A DNA stretch of 64,000 bases, taken from Cryobacterium sp. (GTDB taxonomy: Bacteria; Actinomycetota; Actinomycetes; Actinomycetales; Microbacteriaceae). A program made the translations under genes and the position numbers. The notes below the pieces were generated by a model. It ran no database searches, was not told where the DNA came from, and was given only the letters and a program-made list of their open reading frames with translations. The stretch spans positions 1-64,000 of the forward strand of contig JAHBSS010000004.1 in the NCBI GenBank assembly GCA_019639015.1. The letters are read 5' to 3'. Position 1 is the first letter of the stretch, and every line of letters starts with the position of its first letter. Shown in pieces: positions 53,735 to 61,769 of this stretch.

Positions 53735-53920
53735 TTACCTGGATTTTGTTTGTTCGAGCCGCTCAAGTCGGGCCCGCTCTTCGGCTTCGACCTTTGCGTA
53801 TGCCTTCCGTTCGTTGCGGTCAGCGTGAATGATTGAACGCAAAACCAGCCAGAACACCAACCCAATGAACAAGGTTGGAATTATCGAATAGATTACGTTC
53901 CACCAAAAACCTTGAGGCAT
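53735..53920 (-). CDS. Small conserved membrane protein
   Basis: A 61-residue protein with one membrane helix (about 8-28, VIYSIIPTLFIGLVFWLVL) and a charged helical tail (ADRNERKAYAKVEAEERARLERLE). Similar peptides are found between lysS and clpC in Microbacteriaceae. ATG 53920 has TAGCCT 6 nt upstream. Function is unknown. Confidence 0.75.
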   Translation of the reverse strand: MPQGFWWNVIYSIIPTLFIGLVFWLVLRSIIHADRNERKAYAKVEAEERARLERLEQTKSR

Positions 53921-53926
53921 GACTCA

Positions 53927-53932
53927 AGGCTA
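53927..53932 (-). promoter_or_regulatory. -10 box of the small membrane protein gene
   Basis: TAGCCT on the minus strand lies 6 nt before ATG 53920; leaderless start. Confidence 0.45.
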
Positions 53933-53950
53933 ACCCGGGATCGCGGCACG

Positions 53951-54015
53951 CGCTTGCCGTAGGCGGCAATCCCGCTCGGTCATCGCTTGCCGTAGGAGGC
54001 AATCCCGCTCGGTCA
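53951..54015. repeat. Two tandem 32-bp hairpin repeats after lysS
   Basis: Copies at 53951-53982 and 53984-54015 differ at one base and are one base apart. Each contains a hairpin, TTGCCG-TAGG-CGGCAA in the first and TTGCC/GGCAA in the second, followed by TCCCGCTCGGTCA. They begin 4 bp from the lysS stop and may act as an mRNA 3'-end structure. Confidence 0.75.
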
Positions 54016-54018
54016 GAG

Positions 54019-55551
54019 CTACTTAACCAGAGGGAACAAGATCGTTTCTCGGATGCCGAGCCCGGTCACGGCCATAAGCAACCGGTCTATGCCCATCCCC
54101 ATCCCACCGCTTGGTGGCATGCCGTGTTCAAGCGCTGTGAGGAACTCCTCGTCCAATCGCATTGCTTCAACATCACCCTTAGCAGCTAGCGCAGCTTGAG
54201 CAACAAATCGTTCGCGCTGGATGACCGGGTCGACGAGCTCTGAATAGCCGGTTGCGAGCTCGAACCCTCTCAAATAGAGGTCCCACTTCTCGACGATGCC
54301 GGGCTTGGAGCGATGGTCCCGTACCAGCGGGGATGTCTCCACCGGGAAATCGGCAACAAATGTCGGTCGGTCGAGACTTGACTTCACAAAATGCTCCCAA
54401 AGCTCCTCGACCAATTTGCCGGCGGTTGGATGCTGTACCTCCAGTCCGAGCTTGTCCGCGATTGACTGCAACTCGGATTTGGTTGTCTCAGGCGTGATTT
54501 GGATGCCGCTTGATTCACTAAGCGACTCGTACATCGACATCCATTGCCATTCCCCGCCGAGGTCATACTTGGTGCCATCAGCCCAAGTGACGACGTGGGA
54601 TCCCGAAACCGCCAACGCCGCGTTCTGAACCAACTCCTGCGTCAATTGCGCCATTTGGTTGTAATTCCCGTATGCCTGATACGCCTCGAGCATCGCGAAC
54701 TCGGGCGAGTGGGTTGAGTCCGCGCCCTCGTTTCGGAAGTTTCGGTTGATCTCGAACACTCGCTCAAGCCCGCCGACGACAGCCCGCTTCAGGAACAATT
54801 CCGGTGCGATGCGCAAGTACAGTTCGGTATCGAACGCGTTGCTGTGGGTCACGAACGGTCTCGCGCTCGCCCCACCGTGCATGGTCTGCAGCATCGGTGT
54901 TTCGACTTCGATATAGCCGTGACCCGCAAAAGTCTCGCGCAGGGAGGCATTGACCTTGGCCCGCGCCTTCACGTTCTCTCTCGCTGCCGGTCGAGCGATC
55001 AAATCAAGGTAGCGCTGCCTAACTCTCGTTTCCTCGCTCAATTCGTTATGCAGATTCGGTAGCGGTCGAATCGATTTCGCCGCAATCTGCCAACTCTTGG
55101 CAAGAACCGAAAGCTCACCCCTTCGACTCGAAACGACTTCACCCTCGACGAATAGGTGGTCTCCTAGGTCGACGAGTTCTTTCCAACGTTCAAGAGAACG
55201 CTCCCCAACTTCCGCAAGCGAGATCATCACCTGGATTCGTGATCCGTCGCCGCTTTGCAATGCGGCAAAGCACAACTTTCCGGTATTGCGAAGGTGGACG
55301 ACGCGACCGGCGAGACCGACGACCGTGCCGGATGTCGCATCCGCTTCGAGGTCACCGAACTGTGCTCGAACTTGCGCAATTGTTGTAGTGATCGGAAGCA
55401 CAACGGGATACGCCCCTTCGCCGTCAGCGATGAGCCGATCACGTTTCGCCAGGCGAACAGCCTTTTGCTCACTGACTTCTGCTTCATTCAGTTCAGCCGT
55501 CGCGTGGCTCTGATCGCTCCCGCCTGTTGCGGCATCCTTATGTTCGGTCAT
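54019..55551 (-). CDS. lysS: Lysyl-tRNA synthetase, class II
   Basis: Charges tRNA-Lys. The 510 residues include an OB-fold anticodon-binding domain (about 60-160), motif 1 near [13 protein letters not shown], motif 2 [20 protein letters not shown] and motif 3 [11 protein letters not shown]. An acidic N-terminal extension of about 35 residues is present. ATG 55551 is used; AGGAG lies 11 nt upstream, and a GTG three codons earlier sits too close to it. Confidence 0.96.
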   Translation of the reverse strand: MTEHKDAATGGSDQSHATAELNEAEVSEQKAVRLAKRDRLIADGEGAYPVVLPITTTIAQVRAQFGDLEADATSGTVVGLAGRVVHLRNTGKLCFAALQSGDGSRIQVMISLAEVGERSLERWKELVDLGDHLFVEGEVVSSRRGELSVLAKSWQIAAKSIRPLPNLHNELSEETRVRQRYLDLIARPAARENVKARAKVNASLRETFAGHGYIEVETPMLQTMHGGASARPFVTHSNAFDTELYLRIAPELFLKRAVVGGLERVFEINRNFRNEGADSTHSPEFAMLEAYQAYGNYNQMAQLTQELVQNAALAVSGSHVVTWADGTKYDLGGEWQWMSMYESLSESSGIQITPETTKSELQSIADKLGLEVQHPTAGKLVEELWEHFVKSSLDRPTFVADFPVETSPLVRDHRSKPGIVEKWDLYLRGFELATGYSELVDPVIQRERFVAQAALAAKGDVEAMRLDEEFLTALEHGMPPSGGMGMGIDRLLMAVTGLGIRETILFPLVK

Positions 55552-55579
55552 GCGTTTCACGGCTCCTAAAGTCTTGGCA

Positions 55580-55585
55580 ATTTTA
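55580..55585 (-). promoter_or_regulatory. -10 box of lysS
   Basis: TAAAAT on the minus strand would start transcription about 22 nt before the lysS ATG, giving a short leader with AGGAG. Confidence 0.4.
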
Positions 55586-55642
55586 CCGGCTCACGCGCGC
55601 ACCCCCTCCCAATTCCGGCAATTCCGTAGTTGGGTGGGGCGA

Positions 55643-55683
55643 GCACCCCGGATTTGCCGGATTTGGGGCAAAGTGCGGGGTGC
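55643..55683. repeat. Long imperfect hairpin between panC and lysS
   Basis: GCACCCCG (55643-55650) pairs with CGGGGTGC (55676-55683), and inside it TTTGCC pairs with GGCAAA, for about 14 bp in total. It lies downstream of panC and upstream of the lysS promoter on the minus strand, so it may end panC transcription. A T-tract is missing. Confidence 0.5.
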
Positions 55684-55702
55684 AAGGAGGGAGGGGCGGG
55701 GG
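55677..55702 (+). repeat. Potential G-quadruplex tract
   Basis: Four G runs (GGGG, GGG, GGGG, GGGGG) lie within 26 nt of the plus strand with loops of 8, 1 and 1 nt. The first loop is slightly over the usual limit of 7. Confidence 0.45.
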
Positions 55703-55706
55703 ATGG

Positions 55707-55770
55707 ATGCTGCGGGTTACGGGATGTTGCGGCTTACGGGAGGCTGGGGGCTACGGGATGCTGAGGGGCG
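55707..55770. repeat. 17-bp degenerate tandem repeat at the end of panC
   Basis: Units ATGCTGCGGGTTACGGG, ATGTTGCGGCTTACGGG and AGGCTGGGGGCTACGGG are followed by a partial fourth that lies inside the panC coding end (stop at 55751-55753). The repeat is G-rich on the plus strand. Confidence 0.75.
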
Positions 55771-56608
55771 CGTTATCTAGAAGGCGGGTGGTTCCGACTT
55801 TCGCTGCAACGATTGCGGTTGCCGGTCCGTGGTAATCAACCGGTATTGGCTCAAACTTCAGCGGGTCGACGATTTCAAAGTAGTCGAGTTGTATGCCGGG
55901 CACGGCATGTAACACTTCGAGAGCGGCGCTACGGATGATTTCCCCGTCAGCCGCGCTCTTGTTTTGCTCCAAGATCGAGACAGCAAGCATTGCGGCGTTC
56001 AATGCGCGACTAAGGGCCAGAGCATCCTTGCGTTGTTCTTCGTTTAGGAAACGGTTCCGACTGGACTTTGCCAGCCCGTCGGGTTCACGAACGGTGGGGA
56101 CAACTTCTATCTCTAACGCAAAATTTAAGTCGCTAACCATCCGCTTCACGAGGAACACTTGCTGCGCATCCTTTTGTCCGAAGATTGCAACTTTCGGGTT
56201 CACAATGTTGAACAGTTTTGCGACGACTGTGAGCATCCCGTCGAAATGCCCGGGTCTGCTTGCTCCCTCGAAGGTGCTGCCAGCGTGACCCGCTGTTACC
56301 CGTGTCTCGACCGGTCCAAGCGGATACAGTTCGGTCGCATTCGGCGCGAACACGATCACGTCACTTGGGAGTTTTTCGAGGTCGCCTTTCAAGTCGCGCG
56401 GGTAACGATCCAGGTCTTCGTTCGCACCAAACTGAAGCGGATTGACGAAGATCGAAACAACGACATTCCCGGCTAGAGACTTGGCCCTGTCCACGAGGGC
56501 GAGATGGCCCTCATGCAACGCGCCCATTGTTGGGACAAGCGCGACATCCGGAATCCCCGCCAATCGGGCTCTCAAACCCCGAACCGAATCGATCAATTGA
56601 GTCATCAA
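55751..56608 (-). CDS. panC: Pantothenate synthetase
   Basis: Joins pantoate and beta-alanine with ATP. The 285 residues contain the HIGH-like PTMGALHEGHLALV, SIFVNPLQFGANEDLDRYPR, ASRPGHFDGMLTVVAKLFNIV and FGQKDAQQ, all diagnostic. The predicted start is correct by alignment with family N-termini, which means that the first 98 bp overlap the end of the upstream DUF2520 gene in another frame. Its last codons lie in the 17-bp tandem repeat. Confidence 0.95.
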   Translation of the reverse strand: MMTQLIDSVRGLRARLAGIPDVALVPTMGALHEGHLALVDRAKSLAGNVVVSIFVNPLQFGANEDLDRYPRDLKGDLEKLPSDVIVFAPNATELYPLGPVETRVTAGHAGSTFEGASRPGHFDGMLTVVAKLFNIVNPKVAIFGQKDAQQVFLVKRMVSDLNFALEIEVVPTVREPDGLAKSSRNRFLNEEQRKDALALSRALNAAMLAVSILEQNKSAADGEIIRSAALEVLHAVPGIQLDYFEIVDPLKFEPIPVDYHGPATAIVAAKVGTTRLLDNAPLSIP

Positions 56609-57323
56609 GTTCTCCGTCAGGCGTGGGTTCCAGGTGTAAAACAGTTGCAGAGTTCAACGTGTTATCAACAGTTGAACGCACAAGGGATGCGATCACAGCT
56701 CCGGGCGACTCGACACCGATCCCCTGTAGTAGCTCGATCGACTGACTTACAATCGCGGCGGAAAATGACGAAGCCGCTGCCACTGCCTCACCATACGCTT
56801 TGCGATCGTTCTCCTCGATCAGCACCGGTTCTGTGCCGAGCTCGACAGCAAGTGCTTGACCGATTGCCTGCACCGGCGCCGGAGCAGTCACCGCGCAGTA
56901 TGACTCACGCAACCTAACTAGGTCGGCGCTCGTTCCAGTGAACGCCAAGGCCGGATGCAACGCGAGCGGAATTGCGCCCGCCCGGACAGCTGGTGCCAAG
57001 ACCGATGTGCCCAAGCCGGCAACCGTGTGGAACACCAGTTGCCCCGGTTGCCAAGCGCCAACGGTTGCGAGACCGTTCACCAGTGCTTCGAGTTCGGACT
57101 CCGGGACTGCGAGCACCACCAGCTCGCTTCGTTCGACGATTACCGGTACGTCAAGGATCGGCGCCTCTGGAAGGATCGCCTCGATTCGATCCCGATCAGC
57201 TTGAGTAGTTGAAGATATTCCGATAATGGCATGTCCTGCATTTGCGAGGGCTGCTCCGATAACCGGCCCTACTTTTCCGGAACCGATTATTCCTACACCG
57301 AGGCGACCGGACTGTGTGCTCAC
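56511..57323 (-). CDS. Rossmann-like and DUF2520 domain protein
   Basis: A 270-residue protein with an N-terminal NAD(P)-binding-like fold (GVGIIGSGKVGPVIGAAL, VVLAVPESEL) and a C-terminal helical DUF2520 domain (HPALAFTG, EENDRKAYGEAVAAASSFSAAIVSQS). Such genes often precede panC and may take part in pantothenate synthesis, for example as a ketopantoate-reductase-like enzyme, which is unproven. Its final 32 codons lie inside panC in a different frame. It overlaps the PH-domain gene by 4 bp. Confidence 0.88.
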   Translation of the reverse strand: MSTQSGRLGVGIIGSGKVGPVIGAALANAGHAIIGISSTTQADRDRIEAILPEAPILDVPVIVERSELVVLAVPESELEALVNGLATVGAWQPGQLVFHTVAGLGTSVLAPAVRAGAIPLALHPALAFTGTSADLVRLRESYCAVTAPAPVQAIGQALAVELGTEPVLIEENDRKAYGEAVAAASSFSAAIVSQSIELLQGIGVESPGAVIASLVRSTVDNTLNSATVLHLEPTPDGELDDSIDRFGSGFESPIGGDSGCRACPNNGRVA

Positions 57324-58849
57324 GGTTGGCCGTCTCGCCAGCGATGCGTGCGATCAGACTTGGCAGCATCAATCGCTACTGCTGAAGCGTTCTCGAAAAA
57401 TTGGATTGCATCCCGAACACCCAAAGCACCGATATCCGCCGTGATCGGCCCGGCCACTGTATGCAACTTCACGGCAGCAAGAGACAGCGCTCGAAGTAGC
57501 GGACCTTGTTCCATCGATATGCTCTGGATGCGCGGCTGCGGCACGACAACCAGTTGACGCCAGATCGCACCCTTTCGCAACACTATTGATCTAGGGGTGA
57601 TTGCAAAGCCGTTTCGGCGCCACGAGAACGGGCGAATTGCAATCGCACGTCTTGGAGAATTGCTAAACCCGTCGCCTTCAAAACCCTTGGTTTCGATTCC
57701 AGTCAAAATCGGGCTGCGACCGTTGGCTTCATCCAATTCAGGTAGTGCAAGTTCAAGGACTTTACGAACATCCTCACGATCACCAACTGGCAATAGTGTC
57801 GTCATCCCTTGACCGTCGGCACCCTTGTTCGTCGCCGACCTCGAAGCGATATTGACTTTTACTTCCCACCAACCGACAGGCCGCCAAAGCAAGGATTGGC
57901 TCACTCTGATCGAATGGATCCGGCCGGGCGGCAGAGTTTCGTTGCTAATTGACAGCAGGCCGTATCCAACTCGGATTCCATCAGGGGTTTTTGCGATGCT
58001 GTATCGAAGTGACTTGGTGAACCTGCGGATGGAATATCCACCGATACTGATAGCCGCCGGGATCATGGTGAGCAGAATAAAGAGCTCGCCGCTCATGACC
58101 GTTGCAACAATTGTCACGATGCCTATCATGACCACGACAAGCGTCACGTTGCTAAGTAGTATTGACCCAATCAAGCGCCCCATATCAAGTTTCACAACAG
58201 ATTCCGGTGGGGCAAGGTTCGGATCAAGTTCCGGTGCGAGTAATTCGTTCACTCGCCGCTCAACAAAGTTTGACGATTGCACTTCGGAATCGTCTCTAGC
58301 CACCGGTGAACGGGACCCAGAAGCAAGCCTGAGAATCTCGACCCTAAGTTGATCGGCGGCTGCTGAACCAAGGTAGCTCAATAGCACGTTCGCGTCTTGC
58401 CCAGCCTGGTTGATCTCAAGTTTTGCGGCCCCAAATAGGCGAGCGAACATCGGCCTGACGATATTTATGCCTTGAATTCGATCAAGCCTTGCTTTGCGGT
58501 TAGTACGAAACAGGATGCCGCTTCGCACTTCGACTGCTTCACCGGTGATTCGGAATGTGTGCATTCTCCAAGAGGCATAGAAACCCGCGATTAGAACGAT
58601 GAGTAGCGCAGCGAGCACTAGGGCAGCCCATCCGATAAGTCCGTTAGCGACAATGAAGTCGACTGGATCCTCTTCGCCAGAGAACTCATTCGTGATTGGA
58701 ATGAACAAGTGCATTATCCGCTCGCGCAAGTTCGCAATGACGACACCCAACACCGCTACTAGCGCAAGCCCACCTTTAAGTAGTGGGGAGGCCGGGTGTA
58801 GTCTGTGCCACTGTCCGTCGGCGAGCTCTGCCGTGCCGTTTGCTGTCAC
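57320..58849 (-). CDS. Bacterial PH (DUF304) multi-domain membrane protein, YdbT-like
   Basis: A 509-residue protein with hydrophobic segments near 25-40, 75-95 and two around 235-280, and three DUF304/bPH-type domains, e.g. TFRITGEAVEVRSGILFRTNRKARLDRIQGINI and a C-terminal copy with AITPRSIVLRKGAIWRQLVVVPQPRIQSI. Pairs of YdbS/YdbT-like proteins are widespread; their role may be in membrane stress or toxin resistance. It overlaps the neighbouring PH gene by 4 bp. Confidence 0.88.
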   Translation of the reverse strand: MTANGTAELADGQWHRLHPASPLLKGGLALVAVLGVVIANLRERIMHLFIPITNEFSGEEDPVDFIVANGLIGWAALVLAALLIVLIAGFYASWRMHTFRITGEAVEVRSGILFRTNRKARLDRIQGINIVRPMFARLFGAAKLEINQAGQDANVLLSYLGSAAADQLRVEILRLASGSRSPVARDDSEVQSSNFVERRVNELLAPELDPNLAPPESVVKLDMGRLIGSILLSNVTLVVVMIGIVTIVATVMSGELFILLTMIPAAISIGGYSIRRFTKSLRYSIAKTPDGIRVGYGLLSISNETLPPGRIHSIRVSQSLLWRPVGWWEVKVNIASRSATNKGADGQGMTTLLPVGDREDVRKVLELALPELDEANGRSPILTGIETKGFEGDGFSNSPRRAIAIRPFSWRRNGFAITPRSIVLRKGAIWRQLVVVPQPRIQSISMEQGPLLRALSLAAVKLHTVAGPITADIGALGVRDAIQFFENASAVAIDAAKSDRTHRWRDGQP

Positions 58850-59328
58850 AGCCCTGCCCGTCGAGTTTCGGCGAGAGCCACGATCTTGTCACGAAGCGTT
58901 TCGGCTTCGGATTGCGGCATACCCGGGATTGTGATTCCAGTTGAAGCCGCAGCGGTGACAAATTTCAATTCACTAAGTCCGAGCGCGCGAGACAGTGGAC
59001 CGCGGTTTATATCCACCAACTGCATTCGCCCGTACGGCACGGCCACGAATCGTTGGAACATGATGCCGCGCCGAAACAGCAAATCGTCGTCACGAAGTTT
59101 GTAACCGATGGAGCGCACGCGTCTTGGAATCAACGCGAGCGAAATCACAACGATTACTGCGATCACGGCGGTGAGCCAGGGTCGTGTGAACGGAGCTACT
59201 TGTCCAAAAAACCAACTGCCAACCAAGAACACGACCGTCGGAATGACCGCGCTCAAATACTCGGCAAGGATGAGCTTTGAAGAAACTCGCTGCCACTCAA
59301 CACCTGCTAGGTCTAACCGTTCGGCCAT
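58846..59328 (-). CDS. Bacterial PH-domain membrane protein, YdbS-like
   Basis: A 160-residue protein with two membrane helices (about 27-47 and 52-70) and a single bPH domain (YKLRDDDLLFRRGIMFQRFVAVPYGRMQLVDINRGPLSRALGLSELKFVTA). It is the usual small partner of the larger multi-PH protein encoded downstream (4-bp overlap). Both lie in the conserved folate-ftsH block. Confidence 0.9.
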   Translation of the reverse strand: MAERLDLAGVEWQRVSSKLILAEYLSAVIPTVVFLVGSWFFGQVAPFTRPWLTAVIAVIVVISLALIPRRVRSIGYKLRDDDLLFRRGIMFQRFVAVPYGRMQLVDINRGPLSRALGLSELKFVTAAASTGITIPGMPQSEAETLRDKIVALAETRRAGL

Positions 59329-59364
59329 CTGTCTACCATTCTGAATTTGATCTTGAGGATGTGT

Positions 59365-59841
59365 TCACGCCTTCGCGGCACCTTCACCATTCTTCGCTTC
59401 GTCACCCTTGTCGGGTGGAACTCGACAAAGGTACTCGGCGACAAGTCCGCCCACCAACAGCATTACGCCACCAAGAATTGTTGCAGAGGATTGCCATGCC
59501 GCACTTGTGCTGACTATCGAACGGGTAAGCAAATAGCCAACAACGCCCATTCCGATGCCGCTCATGAGCGCGCCCGTTATTGCGCTGGCTTTCGCGAGCA
59601 TTGCGATCCTGGTTGCGTAGAACGGGTCGACTTTTGGCGCTTTTGCGTTTCCTGTCATCCGTCTAATTGGCACCGCCAAAGCGATGATGATTCCTCCGAG
59701 CACAGCCAACGCAATCGGCAACGTAATAGGAAGGATGATGACCGGCCGTCCAGTAATTGCTAGAGCGAACTCCGAAAGCGTTCCTATAGCTATGCCGACA
59801 ACGACGACCATAACGATCGTGACGATTCGAGTGGGTTTCAT
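59365..59841 (-). CDS. DUF3180 membrane protein
   Basis: A 158-residue protein with four predicted helices (about 6-28, 35-56, 85-108 and 118-140). It belongs to the actinobacterial DUF3180 family by its sequence and by its standard place after folK, which it overlaps by 4 bp. No function is known. The charged C-terminus is short. Confidence 0.88.
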   Translation of the reverse strand: MKPTRIVTIVMVVVVGIAIGTLSEFALAITGRPVIILPITLPIALAVLGGIIIALAVPIRRMTGNAKAPKVDPFYATRIAMLAKASAITGALMSGIGMGVVGYLLTRSIVSTSAAWQSSATILGGVMLLVGGLVAEYLCRVPPDKGDEAKNGEGAAKA

Positions 59842-60404
59842 GACCCCTTCACCTGCTGCGATTCCGTTGGCGAAGCGGTGTCATCGAGAGTCGCAATTGA
59901 GGATGCCAACGCAACTTTGTCGGTCGTGCGAGCAAGCAAATCCGACACTTTGCCAAAGCCAACAAGCACGGCATCCGGGTTCACATCTAACCACGGCTTA
60001 AGCACAAACCCTCTTTCATGGGCTCGAGGATGAGGCAAAGTTATCGACTCGGTCTCGAGCTCGGTTCCGTCGTAGTCCACGAGATCGAGGTCGATTGTGC
60101 GATCACCCCAGCGCTCCTCACGCACGCGACCGAGGCTCGCCTCAATGCCGTGAAGTGAGCCGAGCAACATTTCTGGCGGCAAAACACTGCGCACTAGCGC
60201 AACAGCATTTAGATAGCTTGGTGCATTCTCATCGACGCCACTCAGTCGTAATGCCGGAGTTTCATACACTCTCGAAACCGCGGTCACTTGCACACCTGGA
60301 AGCGCCTTGAGTGCTGCCACAGCTTCGCGAAGATAATGCTCGCGATCCCCCTGGTTGCTGCCCAAGGCTATAACCGCGGGATGGTCAATTAGCATTCTGG
60401 TCAA
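59838..60404 (-). CDS. folK: 6-Hydroxymethyl-7,8-dihydropterin pyrophosphokinase
   Basis: Transfers pyrophosphate from ATP to the pterin before FolP acts. The 188 residues show ALGSNQGDREHYL at the start, SRVYETPAL, and the catalytic RWGDRTIDLDLVDYDG and LPHPRAHERGFVLKPW blocks. It overlaps folB by 4 bp and DUF3180 by 4 bp. Confidence 0.95.
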   Translation of the reverse strand: MTRMLIDHPAVIALGSNQGDREHYLREAVAALKALPGVQVTAVSRVYETPALRLSGVDENAPSYLNAVALVRSVLPPEMLLGSLHGIEASLGRVREERWGDRTIDLDLVDYDGTELETESITLPHPRAHERGFVLKPWLDVNPDAVLVGFGKVSDLLARTTDKVALASSIATLDDTASPTESQQVKGS

Positions 60405-60766
60405 GTGCGCGACCTCGTGATCGAGACCGACACATCCTGGAATGGGACGGTAATCGGCGCGTTTGGTTTATGCACGCAAACCTTCACTTCGGATGCTGTC
60501 GGAAATTCCAGCACGAGCGCCGCGATTCGTTCAGCAAGGGTTTCAATCAGGTCGACCGGATCGCGCTCCACCGCAGCGACGATTCGCTCCGCAAGAATCC
60601 CGTAGTGGAGCGTGTCTTCAACGTCATCACTAGCAATCGCAGTCTTGAAATCTGTCTCAACGTCAACGTCGATTACAAACTCTTGACCTTCCGCACGTTC
60701 GTGTTCAAACACACCGTGATGACCGATTGCTCGAACTCCAAGTAACGTAAGTCGATCCGCGCTCAC
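60401..60766 (-). CDS. folB: Dihydroneopterin aldolase
   Basis: Makes 6-hydroxymethyl-dihydropterin. The 121-residue protein has the family motifs LLGVRAIGHHGVFEHER, VDVDVETDF, LHYGILAERI and the C-terminal VKVCVHKPNAPI. GTG 60766 is chosen as start because it forms a GTGA overlap with the folP stop and has GGAAGGAA upstream. The frame is open for 69 more codons, but that part is antisense-like low-complexity sequence inside folP. Confidence 0.93.
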   Translation of the reverse strand: MSADRLTLLGVRAIGHHGVFEHERAEGQEFVIDVDVETDFKTAIASDDVEDTLHYGILAERIVAAVERDPVDLIETLAERIAALVLEFPTASEVKVCVHKPNAPITVPFQDVSVSITRSRT

Positions 60767-61728
60767 TGTTGCTTCCTTCCATTCGACGGCGAACTTGGCG
60801 TCGGCGAACTTTGCGTCGGCGAACTCGGCGTCGGCAAGCTCGGGGCCGGTAATTTCGGTGGCGGAGCGCTTGTGCCGAGTGGCCGCGGCGCTGGCATCCG
60901 ACCGTTGTTCCACCGGTACCACACCTCGAGTGCGGCAAGCGTGCCGGCGACATCGTGAACGCGCAATCCCCAAACTCCCGATTCGGCGGCGAGGGCGCTG
61001 ATCGTCGAAGTGGCGGGGTCTCGATCACTCGTCGGTGCGTCCTCCGGCAACAGTTCGCCGAGGAAACGCTTGCGGCTTGCCCCTATCAGCACTCTGTGGC
61101 CAAGCGTTTCAAGTTCTCGCAATCGGCCAAGTAGCTGCCAATTGTGGGCCGAAGTCTTGGCAAAGCCGAGCCCGGGATCAAGGATCACTTTCGCCGGATC
61201 GACCCCGGCGACAATGAGCGCCGCAACTCGGTGCTTTAGTTCGTTTCGAACGTCTCGCACGACATCGTTGTATGTTGCCAATTGCGTCATGTTTTTGCTG
61301 TGCCCGCGCCAGTGCATTGCAACAAAGTCGATGCCGCTTTCAGCAATCAGCCTAGGCATCGCCTTATCTGCGAGCCCACCGGAAACGTCGTTCACGAGCA
61401 CTACCCCGAGGTCGAGCGCCGCGGCCGCTGTCGAGGCATTCATCGTGTCGATACTTACGCGGATGCCCCGGTCGATTAGTTCGCGGATCACCGGAAGCAC
61501 TCGGCCCTGCTCCTTTTTCGCCGGAACCCGCTCCGCGCCCGGCCGAGTTGACTCCCCGCCTACATCAATTAGGTCTGCCCCAGTTTCGACCAAACGAGTG
61601 GCGTGATCGAGCGCATTGTCAAAATCGTGATAGCGACCGCCATCGCTGAACGAATCCGGGGTAACGTTCAGAATCCCGATAATGACAGGTCTTCTCGAAG
61701 GAGGGACGCGACCGCTAACCAAATTCAC
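60763..61728 (-). CDS. folP: Dihydropteroate synthase
   Basis: Condenses the pterin pyrophosphate with p-aminobenzoate; the target of sulfonamides. The 321 residues include ILNVTPDSFSDGG, DVGGESTRPGA, VLVNDVSGG, ILDPGLGFAKTSAHNW and IGASRKRFLG. The core ends near residue 290. The last 30 residues are a Pro/Ser/Thr tail encoded by 15-bp repeats. GTG 61728 lies 41 bp after the ftsH stop. folE, often found between these two in relatives, is absent. Confidence 0.95.
   Translation of the reverse strand: MNLVSGRVPPSRRPVIIGILNVTPDSFSDGGRYHDFDNALDHATRLVETGADLIDVGGESTRPGAERVPAKKEQGRVLPVIRELIDRGIRVSIDTMNASTAAAALDLGVVLVNDVSGGLADKAMPRLIAESGIDFVAMHWRGHSKNMTQLATYNDVVRDVRNELKHRVAALIVAGVDPAKVILDPGLGFAKTSAHNWQLLGRLRELETLGHRVLIGASRKRFLGELLPEDAPTSDRDPATSTISALAAESGVWGLRVHDVAGTLAALEVWYRWNNGRMPAPRPLGTSAPPPKLPAPSLPTPSSPTQSSPTPSSPSNGRKQQ
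60788..60847. repeat. Four 15-bp tandem repeats in the 3' end of folP
   Basis: Units GGCGAACTTGGCGTC, GGCGAACTTTGCGTC, GGCGAACTCGGCGTC and GGCAAGCTCGGGGCC follow each other without gaps. Read in folP they encode five-residue SPTPS-like units at the C-terminus. Confidence 0.85.
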
Positions 61729-61769
61729 TCCGATCGATCAGGGGCTTGGTCGGAAGATTGCTAACTCAA

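Noticed and set aside
53951..54015. CRISPR-like repeats
   Set aside because: Only two copies with a one-base gap and no spacers; no cas genes in the window.
57825..58352. A 175-codon plus-strand ORF inside the multi-PH gene
   Set aside because: It is the complement of a well-supported membrane protein with clear PH-domain repeats; no ribosome-binding site or recognisable domain.
60767..60973. N-terminal extension of folB by 69 residues
   Set aside because: It would be read from the folP repeats in another frame, contains EFADAKFADAK-type low complexity, and the GTG at 60766 forms a normal 4-bp overlap with folP.
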